A stretch of DNA of 64,000 nucleotides from Methanobacterium sp. (lineage in GTDB: Archaea; Methanobacteriota; Methanobacteria; Methanobacteriales; Methanobacteriaceae). Shown here piece after piece: positions 46,629 through 58,412 of this stretch. Location: contig NZ_JACRGA010000005.1 in the NCBI RefSeq assembly GCF_016217785.1, forward strand, positions 1 to 64,000, read 5' to 3'. Under the pieces are notes generated by a model. The model ran no database searches. It was given only the letters and a program-made list of their open reading frames with translations, and was not told where the DNA came from. The translations under genes were made by a program, and so were the position numbers. Numbering within the stretch: the stretch's first letter is position 1; each line of letters starts with the position of its first letter.

Positions 46629-47867
46629 CTATTTATTTCTTTTAATTCTCCGGTACACCAAATCCCCGGGTCGAACTTTATCTTCAATGAAAACTCCTAC
46701 ACTTTCTCCCCCTTCTGATTTTTCAATGTTTCTCCCCCTTATCTGCATGGAATCCACCTTCTTCATAACTGAACCCGTGGTAGGGCCTTGTATAATAATC
46801 TCATCACCCACTTCAAGGGGGTTCCAGAGTCTTAACTCCGCAGCTTTAACCTTAGAATAATAGTTAACCACTTCTCCTATATCCTGCTTGTAGTGGGTGG
46901 CCTGGTTGTAGCTGCTGGTCTGGTGGGGTGTTTGGAAGTAGAATCCAGTGTCAAAACCACGATTGTAAACCTTCCGGAGTTCATCTAACCAGCGGTCCTG
47001 AAATTTCCATTCACCACTCTGGTATGAATCAATTGCTTCACGGTAAACCCTGGTTACGGTGGCCACATAATCAGCAGGTCTGGCCCGGCCTTCAATCTTA
47101 AAGGAAGATATTCCAGCTTCCATAAGTTGAGGTATGTATTCCATCATGCAAAGATCACGTGGACTTAAAATATGGCCTTTAAATCCATTAATTTCATCTA
47201 ATTTCCCTTCAATTTCTTCCAAACCCTTATTTCCTGGCATTCCAGTGGATAATGCATCACCATCGTTGGAAATTAATCTCCACTCCTTTCTACAGGGTTG
47301 CAGACATTCACCGCAGTTGGCATTCTTCTGGTAAAGGAAAGAACTTAGAAAACATCTCCCGGAGATGGCCAGGCACATTGCACCATGTATAAAAACCTCC
47401 ACTTCAATGGGACTTTCACCAGCCATTTCTTTTATCTCGTTTAAGGATAGTTCACGGGAGAGAATCACCCTTTTAACACCCAGTGCATGGAGGAGTTTTA
47501 AAGATTCCAAATTGGATATGTTAGCTTGAACACTGAGATGAACATCAATACCTTCATCACCGGCGATTTTAAGAACTCCCAGATCAGATGCGATTACTGC
47601 ATAAGCTCCGGCATTTTTGATTTCTGGTAAAACAGTTTTAAGATGTTTTATATCGTTATCTCGCATTACGGTGTTGGTGCAAACATAAAGGCGAGCCCCA
47701 TAATCATGGCAGCGTTCCGTGGCTTGATTAAGTTTTTCTAAAGTGAAGTTGGCTGTATGGGCACGCATATTGTAGTTATCTAAACCTATATAAACTGCGT
47801 TGGCCCCGTTTTTCAGGGCTGACTCCAGAGAGGCAAAGTCCCGGGCAGGTGCCAGTAATTCTACCAT
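46629..47867 (-). CDS. Peptidase U32 family protein
   Basis: 412 residues. The family signature EVFIHGAMCLAISGRC is followed by a Cys pattern (NCGECLQPCRKEW), which suggests an iron-sulfur or metal site. The N-terminal TIM-barrel portion opens with VELLAPARDFASLESAL. Bacterial relatives (TrhP/YegQ, RlhA) hydroxylate RNA bases with prephenate, and others are collagenase-like, so RNA modification is more likely than proteolysis. It stands alone, 200 bases from purF. Confidence 0.9.
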   Translation of the reverse strand: MVELLAPARDFASLESALKNGANAVYIGLDNYNMRAHTANFTLEKLNQATERCHDYGARLYVCTNTVMRDNDIKHLKTVLPEIKNAGAYAVIASDLGVLKIAGDEGIDVHLSVQANISNLESLKLLHALGVKRVILSRELSLNEIKEMAGESPIEVEVFIHGAMCLAISGRCFLSSFLYQKNANCGECLQPCRKEWRLISNDGDALSTGMPGNKGLEEIEGKLDEINGFKGHILSPRDLCMMEYIPQLMEAGISSFKIEGRARPADYVATVTRVYREAIDSYQSGEWKFQDRWLDELRKVYNRGFDTGFYFQTPHQTSSYNQATHYKQDIGEVVNYYSKVKAAELRLWNPLEVGDEIIIQGPTTGSVMKKVDSMQIRGRNIEKSEGGESVGVFIEDKVRPGDLVYRRIKRNK

Positions 47868-48075
47868 AAAAAATCACCTAACTTGTTAAAACCAGTTTAT
47901 TATTGATATTTAAGATTAGTTAAGAGTTAAAATTTTAATCAGTGAGATATATTTGAATTGTTTTACTATTCTATCTTTTCATTGATTTAATTATAAAAAT
48001 ATTAATAAAAAATATTTAATGAAAATTAGTTTTTAAAAAAGTCTAAAAACCCTGTAAACTTAACATTTACAGGAT

Positions 48076-49493
<1,418 letters not shown>

Positions 49494-49546
49494 TATCTTA
49501 GGCATAGGTAATTTTCTAAAAAGAGATGGAAAAATTCATAATTCCA

Positions 49547-50637
<1,091 letters not shown>

Positions 50638-50671
50638 AATATCTCCCGGATCATTTAACCGGTACTTACGT

Positions 50672-50914
<243 letters not shown>

Positions 50915-50915
50915 T

Positions 50916-50976
<61 letters not shown>

Positions 50977-51022
50977 AAAATATAAAAGTGAGAATGGAAA
51001 CTAGAATTAGGGTGAATTGTAA

Positions 51023-51499
51023 TTGAAAATAAAAAAGAGATACCATCTTAAAAAAAAGAAATTAAAAGAGTTTCAAACTAAATTAGGACCTTACAGCTCA
51101 TTAATACCTTCTAAATCCAAAGTGGAGATCTTAGAAAGTGATCTTCCTGATTTAATCATGGTAGATGGCGATCCCCTTATCATAATCCTGGATGGCGAAC
51201 CATTTCCCACCCTGAAAGGAGCTCTAAAACACCCCATCGAAAGTCATATGGTGGTGGTGGACATGGGGGCAGTGAAGTTCATGGCCAGTGGGGCTGATGT
51301 GATGTCTCCAGGTATTGTGGAGGCCGACCCCCAGATCCAGGAGGGAGATACAGTTATAGTGGTTGATGAAAACCACCGCAAACCACTGGCAATGGGAACT
51401 GCTATCATATCCGGAGAAGAAATGGTAGATAAAGATAAGGGCAAGGCAGTGAAGACCTTACACTACATTGGAGATAAGATCTGGAATCTTGATGTTTAA
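51023..51499 (+). CDS. PUA-domain RNA-binding protein (MCT-1-like)
   Basis: 158 residues. An N-terminal domain (residues 1-70: IKKRYHLKKKKLKEF...VDGDPLIIILDGEPFPTLK) is followed by a PUA domain (75-155: VVVDMGAVKFMASGADVMSPGI and NHRKPLAMGTA). The layout matches archaeal PUA proteins related to MCT-1/eIF2D. They probably act in tRNA or ribosome binding. The start is TTG after GGGTGAA. It is divergent from the Lsm gene across 108 bases. Confidence 0.88.
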   Translation: MKIKKRYHLKKKKLKEFQTKLGPYSSLIPSKSKVEILESDLPDLIMVDGDPLIIILDGEPFPTLKGALKHPIESHMVVVDMGAVKFMASGADVMSPGIVEADPQIQEGDTVIVVDENHRKPLAMGTAIISGEEMVDKDKGKAVKTLHYIGDKIWNLDV

Positions 51500-51600
51500 T
51501 CAGAAATTTTGATGTTTTGTTTGATACGGTGGGCTTCTGCCTGATAAAAATAAAAGATTACTTAAAGCTAAGAATAGAACAACCTGAGTATTGAACTTAG

Positions 51601-51619
51601 TATTAGGTTTTACCTAATA
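51601..51619 (+). promoter_or_regulatory. Perfect inverted repeat before the DUF6790-like gene
   Basis: TATTAGGT-TTT-ACCTAATA: eight-base arms with a three-base centre, ending 22 bases before the start ATG. It could be a repressor site over the start site or a leader hairpin. Confidence 0.55.
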
Positions 51620-51641
51620 CAAAATGAATGGGGTAAGAACA

Positions 51642-52142
51642 ATGGAAATGTGGTATATATTTGCAGGTGTGCCTCTTTTAGGTGCGGTAATACATTTTTT
51701 CTTGGGTAAAAAACCCAAATCACTAAACCGGATAACTGAATTATTACTATTATGGTATTTAGGTGTGGGAATTGGTGTTGGATCCCTTTTCAGTGGTCTG
51801 GCACAAGTTTTAAGTCCAGAAATGGTAGCTCAATCAACAGGATGGGCTTATTCACCATTTTTGCGTGAAGTTGGATTTGCAAATATTTCATATGGGATTT
51901 TAGGTCTTCTGGCAGTGCGTTTCAGGAATTTCTGGGCACCGGCCATCATTGCTTACGCCATATTCATGTGGGGTGCAGCCGCAGGCCACATCTATGAAAT
52001 ACAGCAAACAGCTAATCTTTCAGCAGGTAATGCCGGAGCAGTGCTCTACCTGGACATTCTGATGCCTCTGTTCTTGATAATATTACTGGTAATATACCAT
52101 AAAACTCTAAAAGACAACACAGTCAGTGGGTCTGATAGTTAG
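51642..52142 (+). CDS. DUF6790-like membrane protein
   Basis: 166 residues with four hydrophobic helices (around 5-20, 30-55, 80-110, 130-150). Motifs: FAGVPLLGAVIHFFLG, LLLWYLGVGIGVGSLFSGL and AAAGHIYEIQQTANLSAGNAG. The charged tail is in the cytoplasm. It resembles a family of small membrane proteins of unknown function that I know as DUF6790. The ATG at 51642 follows the SD GGGGTAAG. A perfect inverted repeat upstream suggests regulation. Confidence 0.78.
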   Translation: MEMWYIFAGVPLLGAVIHFFLGKKPKSLNRITELLLLWYLGVGIGVGSLFSGLAQVLSPEMVAQSTGWAYSPFLREVGFANISYGILGLLAVRFRNFWAPAIIAYAIFMWGAAAGHIYEIQQTANLSAGNAGAVLYLDILMPLFLIILLVIYHKTLKDNTVSGSDS

Positions 52143-52214
52143 TTAGCATATTAATTAGTTAGCAGTTTGGTTAGCAGTTTGGTTAGCAGTTAGTTAGTAT
52201 ATAATTATTTAGCA
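52138..52214. repeat. Decayed GTTAGCAG repeats after the DUF6790-like stop
   Basis: AGTTAGCA, TTAGTTAGCAGTTTGG, TTAGCAGTTTGG and TTAGCAGTTAGTTAG follow each other, the first overlapping the stop codon. Periods of 12 and 13 bases. Confidence 0.75.
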
Positions 52215-52316
52215 GATTACCCTCCCCCAGAAATTAGAGAATTTAATGGAATTTAGGGTATTTATGTAAATTTCATCATTATCAAAGTCGGATTATTAAA
52301 TTGGTGTTGATTTATT

Positions 52317-53009
52317 ATGGTAGAACTGAGATACTCCTCGGGCAGGGTGCTTTCACCAGAGGTTCATAAGATAGGAATCATGGCCATTGGTTCCCACCTG
52401 GAAAACCATGGTGCATCACTTCCCATTGACACTGATTCTAAAATCGCCTCTTACCTGGCACTTCAGGCATCTCTTCGCACTGGGGCTAAATTTATAGGCA
52501 TATTATATGCTGCAACCGAGTATGACTATGTGAAGCATGGTATCCACCTACCCGTAGATGTTATGGTGGAAAAAGAACTCATTCCCACCTTAAAAAACGC
52601 CAGAAATAATCTAAATCTGGAAGCAGTGGTCCTGGTAAATGGTCATGGTGGAAATGTTCCCATCAAAGATTATCTGGACGATATTGAAGTGGAACTTGGC
52701 CTTGAAATCATTTTCAACAACAAAATTGTGGAAATAGAGGGGCCCCATGCAGGCACAGGAGAACTTTCCATGGGGGTGGTTTTGGGCATGGCCGATGAAT
52801 CCCGTCTTAATGAACACTGTCATTTTGATGAATACCCTGAAGTGGGGATGGTTGGTCTGCAGAAGGCACGCCAGCAAAGTAAAGGTATTGATGATGGTGC
52901 CTGTGAAGTTCAAAGGCAGGGTGTTTGTGTGGACCTGGAATTAGGTGAATCCCTACTTGAAACAGCTGTTTGTGATATTATCAAGGATGTTGAGAGCTTA
53001 TTGAGTTGA
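52317..53009 (+). CDS. arfB: ArfB, formylamino-pyrimidine nucleotide deformylase
   Basis: 230 residues of the creatininase superfamily. It removes formate from the 2-amino-5-formylamino-6-ribosylamino-pyrimidinone phosphate, an early step of archaeal riboflavin and F420 synthesis. Metal ligands: the Glu and His in GSHLENHGASLP, Asp in DTDSK, His in NGHGGN, and Glu in HAGTGELS. No riboswitch was seen upstream. The start ATG lacks a strong SD. Confidence 0.9.
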   Translation: MVELRYSSGRVLSPEVHKIGIMAIGSHLENHGASLPIDTDSKIASYLALQASLRTGAKFIGILYAATEYDYVKHGIHLPVDVMVEKELIPTLKNARNNLNLEAVVLVNGHGGNVPIKDYLDDIEVELGLEIIFNNKIVEIEGPHAGTGELSMGVVLGMADESRLNEHCHFDEYPEVGMVGLQKARQQSKGIDDGACEVQRQGVCVDLELGESLLETAVCDIIKDVESLLS

Positions 53010-53138
53010 GTTATTTGGTGGGTGGTTCTAGAACTATTAGTAATGAAACATCAATTTATAGCCCACTCATTAAAACTATACTATATTAAGGACTTACTCT
53101 AAGTGACAATTGATTGAATTATTATTAGAGGTGTGAAA

Positions 53139-53954
<816 letters not shown>

Positions 53955-53957
53955 GTG

Positions 53958-53981
53958 AGAGTTTTAATTAAAACTCTTTTT
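53958..53981 (+). terminator. Perfect palindrome with a T run after the AIM24 gene
   Basis: AGAGTTTTAATTAAAACTCT followed by TTTT. Copies of the trailing AAACTCTTTTT recur at about 53988-53999, 54024-54033 and 54046-54053, so the terminator half has been copied. The hairpin arm also repeats the last codons of the gene (GAGTTTTAA). Confidence 0.7.
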
Positions 53982-54119
53982 AACATAAACTCTTTTTAAT
54001 AATAAGCTCTCTTTTTTTATAATAAACTCTTTTTTTAACAAATAACTCTTTTATTAATTATTTTATCCCAATAAAATTCATCCAGGATATTATTAATCAA
54101 AGTCAGCCCACCATTTAAA

Positions 54120-55772
54120 TCAGTCATTCCTCTGTTTAAGTTGTATGGCCAACCTTGACCTTTCAAGAGCCAAACCAAGCTGTAATCCAATGGAGCTAAG
54201 ATTTTCAAGGCTGGTTTGATTATAGGTCTTCACATTTCTACTTCCCATATTAAGAAGTCCGATTATCTTTTCCCCACTTTTTATGGGAAGTATGAGGAGA
54301 GTTTCTAACCCGTTCTTTTTTATGGCTGGATCTATCAGGTCATAATCGGCAGATTCTGAGGTAATGTAGACTAAACTTTGATTTTCCAGTGTTTTCCTGA
54401 AAAGATCCTTGAAAATCCCGGCTATGCACATGTTTCTCAGGTTTTCAGGTAAGTTCTTATGGACCTTTAAAGCCAGTTCCTCCTTATCATCAGTAAGATA
54501 AATGCAGCCCATTTCAAAACCTAGGGCATCTATGGTGCTGGTCACTGATTTTCCCAAAATCTCATCCTCCACTGAAGTGGAGTTAAGTACGGATGAAACA
54601 TTATTCATGGCCACCAGAGTGTTAATGTATTCATTTTTTTCATGGGTCAACCTTTTTATCTTGAAAAACCCGGACAATTCATCTGCAACCATCTCCACAT
54701 TCTCAATATTAACTGAATTCACGGATTCGGACTGGGTTAACAGTACTAGGGCACCAATGGCATGATCTGCACTGATAATTGGAACGGAGAGCATCATGGA
54801 TAACGAACTATTTTTTAGGTGAGATTGAATGGTTTCAAAGTGAAAATCACCATTTGCTGCAGATAAGGTCTCCAAAGAATCCATACTCTTCGTTATGAAT
54901 CCTTCCAGATCCACCAGTATCTGGGTGCTGTTTTTAAGTGCGGGAATATGGTACTGGAGATGCAGTTTCCCCCCATTTTTAAGGAATATTCCACAGTATT
55001 TATTGGGAATTAGGCTGTTAATGCCATGAACCACTTCTTTAAGGGTTTGTTCGCCGCTTTCTCTGGAACTGGTGGAACGAGCAACGGATAAGAGAATTTC
55101 TAATTCGCGTTTGGTGCGTTTTGATTGGGAAAGATCATCTCCAATGATTGTAGTTCCAGTAATTTCCTTATTTTCCCCTATTATGGGGTGCATGGAAATT
55201 TTGTATGGTCTATATACCTTTGATTTTTCCATAAAATCGATTTCAATAGTGGAGGTATGACCTGCCTTCAAGGAGCTAATGGCCTCATCCATTATAATCA
55301 TTTCCTGTGGATTAACCAGTTCTCGCAGGTTATTTTTTCCCTTAAAAAAAGTCTCAAAGGTGTCATTGGTTGCTATGATGTCCTGATAATTGTTTAAGGT
55401 AAACACTAAAGTGTCAGGATTGTCAATAGATCTTTTAAGACCTGATTCTTTATAGATCAAGTTATGCAGCTGAGATGCAACACTCGCGAGTGCATCGATG
55501 CTTCCATCGGTATCTTCTGGTCTTATTATGGGTTCCGTGCTAATAGCTGTATTAGGAAATTCACTCAAACTCCATAATTTGCTCCTACCAACAAAACGGT
55601 AGTTGATAATTCCTTTAGCATTCAGGATTTCCAGATACTTTAACACTGTGGCCCGGCTCCTGCTGGTGCCCCGGGTTATCTTATCCAGCATGCACTCCTC
55701 TGGAGGATGGGAACTGATGTAGGATATGATCAATCTTTCGGTATCGGTTAGGTTTTTACCATGTTCAGTCAT
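54120..55772 (-). CDS. Winged-helix regulator with PAS and two GAF domains
   Basis: 550 residues, soluble. Residues 1-75 are a winged-helix DNA-binding domain (TDTERLIISYISSHPPEECMLDKIT..., SRSRATVLKYLEILNAKGII). Residues 100-215 are a PAS domain. About 222-375 and 385-545 are two GAF domains. It has no kinase motifs, so it is a one-component sensor that would bind a small ligand, redox cofactor or heme and control transcription directly. An 18-base palindrome lies 22 bases before its start and recurs in the divergent operon's promoter, pointing to autoregulation and control of DUF169, TusA-DsrE and the membrane protein. The SD AGGAGGGGAG is strong. Confidence 0.88.
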   Translation of the reverse strand: MTEHGKNLTDTERLIISYISSHPPEECMLDKITRGTSRSRATVLKYLEILNAKGIINYRFVGRSKLWSLSEFPNTAISTEPIIRPEDTDGSIDALASVASQLHNLIYKESGLKRSIDNPDTLVFTLNNYQDIIATNDTFETFFKGKNNLRELVNPQEMIIMDEAISSLKAGHTSTIEIDFMEKSKVYRPYKISMHPIIGENKEITGTTIIGDDLSQSKRTKRELEILLSVARSTSSRESGEQTLKEVVHGINSLIPNKYCGIFLKNGGKLHLQYHIPALKNSTQILVDLEGFITKSMDSLETLSAANGDFHFETIQSHLKNSSLSMMLSVPIISADHAIGALVLLTQSESVNSVNIENVEMVADELSGFFKIKRLTHEKNEYINTLVAMNNVSSVLNSTSVEDEILGKSVTSTIDALGFEMGCIYLTDDKEELALKVHKNLPENLRNMCIAGIFKDLFRKTLENQSLVYITSESADYDLIDPAIKKNGLETLLILPIKSGEKIIGLLNMGSRNVKTYNQTSLENLSSIGLQLGLALERSRLAIQLKQRND

Positions 55773-55793
55773 GATTTTTTTCTCCCCTCCTTT

Positions 55794-55811
55794 TTATACT
55801 ATATAGTATAA
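55794..55811 (-). promoter_or_regulatory. Palindromic operator at the regulator's promoter
   Basis: TTATACTATATAGTATAA is a perfect 18-base palindrome. A TATA-like CTTATATATT (minus strand, 55821-55830) lies about 23 bases upstream of its centre, so the palindrome covers the predicted start site. Confidence 0.7.
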
Positions 55812-56053
55812 TGATCAGTTAATATATAAGTTTATAAATTATTCAAAAATAACGTATTACTCATATCTTAAAAGGTTATTATGGTCTATTATTCCTTTGT
55901 AAATGTGTTAATTTTTCTATTTTTGGTTGGATGACTCTAATGAAGATTATTTTTATTTCGTAGTGATTGGTAAGTATTGTTGTTGTTTTAGGCATGATTT
56001 TGGGTTTACAATATTTTCATTTTGTCCTCTAGTCTGTGTTCTCATTCGGAAGG
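55812..56053. other. Divergent gap of the sensor-regulator and DUF169 genes
   Basis: AT-rich and without a gene. It contains the two divergent promoters at its ends, each with the TATACTATA motif listed separately. I see nothing else in the middle. Confidence 0.5.
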
Positions 56054-56104
56054 TTTATATAATGTAAGTTATACTATACCTTATAGTTATACTATAAAGT
56101 ATAG
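56054..56104 (+). promoter_or_regulatory. Promoter and two operators of the DUF169 operon
   Basis: TATA box TTTATATAAT at 56054-56063. ACTATA-CCT-TATAGT is a palindrome at 56073-56087, 21 bases downstream of the box. TATACTATAAAGTATA at 56088-56103 matches the regulator's own operator in 15 of 16 bases. Both cover or follow the predicted start site, the usual place for repression. Confidence 0.7.
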
Positions 56105-56120
56105 TTTTGGAGATAAAAAA

Positions 56121-56801
56121 ATGTACTATGAAACTGAAACAAAAGAACTGATTCAATTACTGGGACTTAAAGGAAGCCCAGTAGCTGTTAAAATGGTTAA
56201 AACTCAGGATGATATTCCCGAAGGTTATGAAAAGATTCCTGAAACCAAAAGACACTGTGAATTCATCCAGAACGCCCGACTCAAAGGTGATACAGGATAT
56301 GCCACAGCTCTAGAACACATGTGCAAAGGAGGAGCTGGAGTTATGGGAATTGGTCAGTTACCTCCCAGTGTTGCTGACGGCACTATGTACCACAAATTAG
56401 GAAACTTCAAAACACCGGAGGGGGCTCTGGATACAGTTGAAGCCATACCTAAATCAAGCGAAGAATACTACGCTTCATTGTACGCGCCACTGGAAACAGC
56501 AAACTTTGAACCAGATGTTGTGGTACTGATACTCAACCCAAAACAGGCATTACGAGTCAGTCAAGCATATCTTAACGCCAAAGGGGGTCGAATATCCAAT
56601 GACTACTCTGGAATACAATCACTATGTGCTGATGCTGTGGTTGCAGTCAAAGAGCGCGGAGTGCCCAACATGACACTGGGATGTAATGGATCACGAGGAT
56701 ACGCTGGTGTCAGCGAGGAAGAAGTGATTATTGGAATCCCCCCAAAAAACCTCAAAGACATAATAGGAGCTCTAAAAACCTTCCAGGAAAAATGGGGATG
56801 A
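56121..56801 (+). CDS. DUF169 family protein
   Basis: 226 residues. The start is the ATG of MYYETETKE, preceded by the SD GGAGAT; the upstream frame from 56022 begins before the promoter. Conserved features: LLGLKGSPVAVKMV, the Cys of KRHCEFIQNAR, HMCKGGAGVMGIG, NPKQALRVSQAYL, and TLGCNGSRGYAGVSEEEVIIGIP. The family is found in methanogens and anaerobes. Its Cys residues could bind a metal or redox cofactor, but no reaction is known to me. It leads the operon with TusA-TusA-DsrE and a membrane protein. Confidence 0.88.
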   Translation: MYYETETKELIQLLGLKGSPVAVKMVKTQDDIPEGYEKIPETKRHCEFIQNARLKGDTGYATALEHMCKGGAGVMGIGQLPPSVADGTMYHKLGNFKTPEGALDTVEAIPKSSEEYYASLYAPLETANFEPDVVVLILNPKQALRVSQAYLNAKGGRISNDYSGIQSLCADAVVAVKERGVPNMTLGCNGSRGYAGVSEEEVIIGIPPKNLKDIIGALKTFQEKWG

Positions 56802-56880
56802 ACATAACATCTCCATAAATCTTAAAATCATCAATATTGGAATTAACGAGAGCATTAAACTTATTAATGGGTGTAAAAGC

Positions 56881-57714
56881 ATGAAAACAATCAAAGCCCT
56901 GGGAATAAAAGCCCCAAACGCAGCAATACTGGTAGAAAACATCTTAAAACAGGATTCTACAAGTGGAATTATAATAACACTCAGCCCGGGTTCAGAAGAA
57001 GGTCTGGAAAATATTGCTACCAAGTACGGGCTTGGAATAGAAGTGGAAAACAAAAAAGAGGAAGTAGTAGTAAGGATGGTCAGAAATTCTAGGGAAATGG
57101 AAGAACTGGATGTTACAGGCCAAACATGTCCCGGACCAATCATCATTGCCAGTGACAAACTGGGTTCTATGGAGAACGGAGACCGGGTTAAAATAAAAAA
57201 CAACAACCTGGAAACCATTGAAGACATAGCCATAGCCATGCCTGAAATGGGTGGAAAAGTGTTGGATCAGGGTACTGATGGCGAAAACCATTACCTCGTA
57301 ATAGAAAAAGTGGACAAAAAAGACTCAAAAGAGACTAAAAGTTCAGTTAACCGTGATAAAGTACTGGTGGTTCAAAGTAACGGAATTGGCAATGCGGAAC
57401 GTGCTTATGCCACCTTCATATTTGCCAAAGCCGCTTTGAGCATGGGTAAAAAGGTCAGCATATTCTTACTTATGGATGGAGTAAGCATGGCCCGTAAAGG
57501 CAACGCAGCTACCGTAAAACATCCTGCCTTTGACCGATTGGACTATGTGATGAGGGAAGCAGTTGATGGTGGTGCAACCATCTACGTGTGTGAGTTAAGT
57601 GCTAATTTCAGGGGAATCAAACAGAAAGACCTGGAAGATGGTTGTAAACTGGCAGGAGCATCAACTTACGTTACATTGCTTTCAGATCCCACCTACGCTG
57701 TGGTTAACTTTTAA
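56881..57714 (+). CDS. TusA-TusA-DsrE fusion protein
   Basis: 277 residues of sulfur-relay type. Residues 75-145 are a TusA domain with the sulfur-carrying Cys83 in TGQTCPGP, as in canonical TusA. Residues 1-70 align with it (KALGIKAPNAAILVENIL against LDVTGQTCPGPIIIASDKL) but have Ala in place of the Cys, so it looks like a degenerate TusA copy. Residues 158-277 are a DsrE/TusD domain (VLVVQSNGIGNAERAYATFIFAK) with Cys237 in IYVCELSA. The whole could take up and pass on persulfide. It follows DUF169 by 79 bases, which includes no clear SD, and is probably cotranscribed. Confidence 0.85.
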   Translation: MKTIKALGIKAPNAAILVENILKQDSTSGIIITLSPGSEEGLENIATKYGLGIEVENKKEEVVVRMVRNSREMEELDVTGQTCPGPIIIASDKLGSMENGDRVKIKNNNLETIEDIAIAMPEMGGKVLDQGTDGENHYLVIEKVDKKDSKETKSSVNRDKVLVVQSNGIGNAERAYATFIFAKAALSMGKKVSIFLLMDGVSMARKGNAATVKHPAFDRLDYVMREAVDGGATIYVCELSANFRGIKQKDLEDGCKLAGASTYVTLLSDPTYAVVNF

Positions 57715-57831
57715 ATTATAGAAAATTAATCTGACGCTTTGTTCAAAGATATACTTTCAAGATGAAATGAATGAAGATATTATTCGAGATTTTACTAATT
57801 TGATGAATTGAAATTTTTAAAGGTGAAAAAA

Positions 57832-58158
57832 ATGCAGGTTACCTATCCCGTAATTATTCTAGCCATACTGGCAAGTGGACTTGTAAGTGGATTTATAACA
57901 TTCCGGATGCATGGAATGCGACTGGCACCCCATTTCGTGGTAATGATCTTGGCTCTGGTGGCTACAATAATAAATATCATCAGTGGAAATTATTACATGC
58001 TCTACGGTGCTGTCTTGCTACAGATTCTGACTACCATAACCGCTTTTACCCAGACATGGACCACATTAAAGTATAACTTTCAAACTGCACCGGCATACGC
58101 CCCGCACTTGACTTTAATGACCATGTTACCCGTACTTGCGGTGGCATCATTGATTTGA
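57832..58158 (+). CDS. Three-helix membrane protein of unknown function
   Basis: 108 residues. Helix 1 about 5-24 (TYPVIILAILASGLVSG), helix 2 about 33-55 (PHFVVMILALVATIINII), helix 3 (GNYYMLYGAVLLQILTTITAF) and possibly a fourth at the C-terminus (LTLMTMLPVLAVASLI). The SD AAAGGTGA precedes the ATG. The basic loop HGMRL is between helices 1 and 2. It is the third gene of the DUF169 operon and might anchor or transport the sulfur species handled by the fusion protein; that is inference. Confidence 0.75.
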   Translation: MQVTYPVIILAILASGLVSGFITFRMHGMRLAPHFVVMILALVATIINIISGNYYMLYGAVLLQILTTITAFTQTWTTLKYNFQTAPAYAPHLTLMTMLPVLAVASLI

Positions 58159-58185
58159 TTCTTTTTTTTATTATTATTTTTTATT
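58159..58185 (+). terminator. T-rich tracts after the DUF169 operon
   Basis: TTCTTTTTTTTATTATTATTT and following Ts directly after the stop: a typical archaeal oligo-T terminator. Confidence 0.6.
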
Positions 58186-58412
58186 GGATCTCATAGTCTA
58201 AAATCATTTCATGATAAATTTACATTCTAAAATCCATTTTACATGATTACCTGAATTTATTTTACATCAAATTCAGCCTTATCCAGATATTATACTGATC
58301 AATGACAATTAACTCTTAACGGATTAGGTGTACCAACATCTTAAGTTTAGAATTGCTTTGATCTTAAGAAAAATTATAATTAGTATTAAAACTTATATTT
58401 ACTGGGGGGAAC

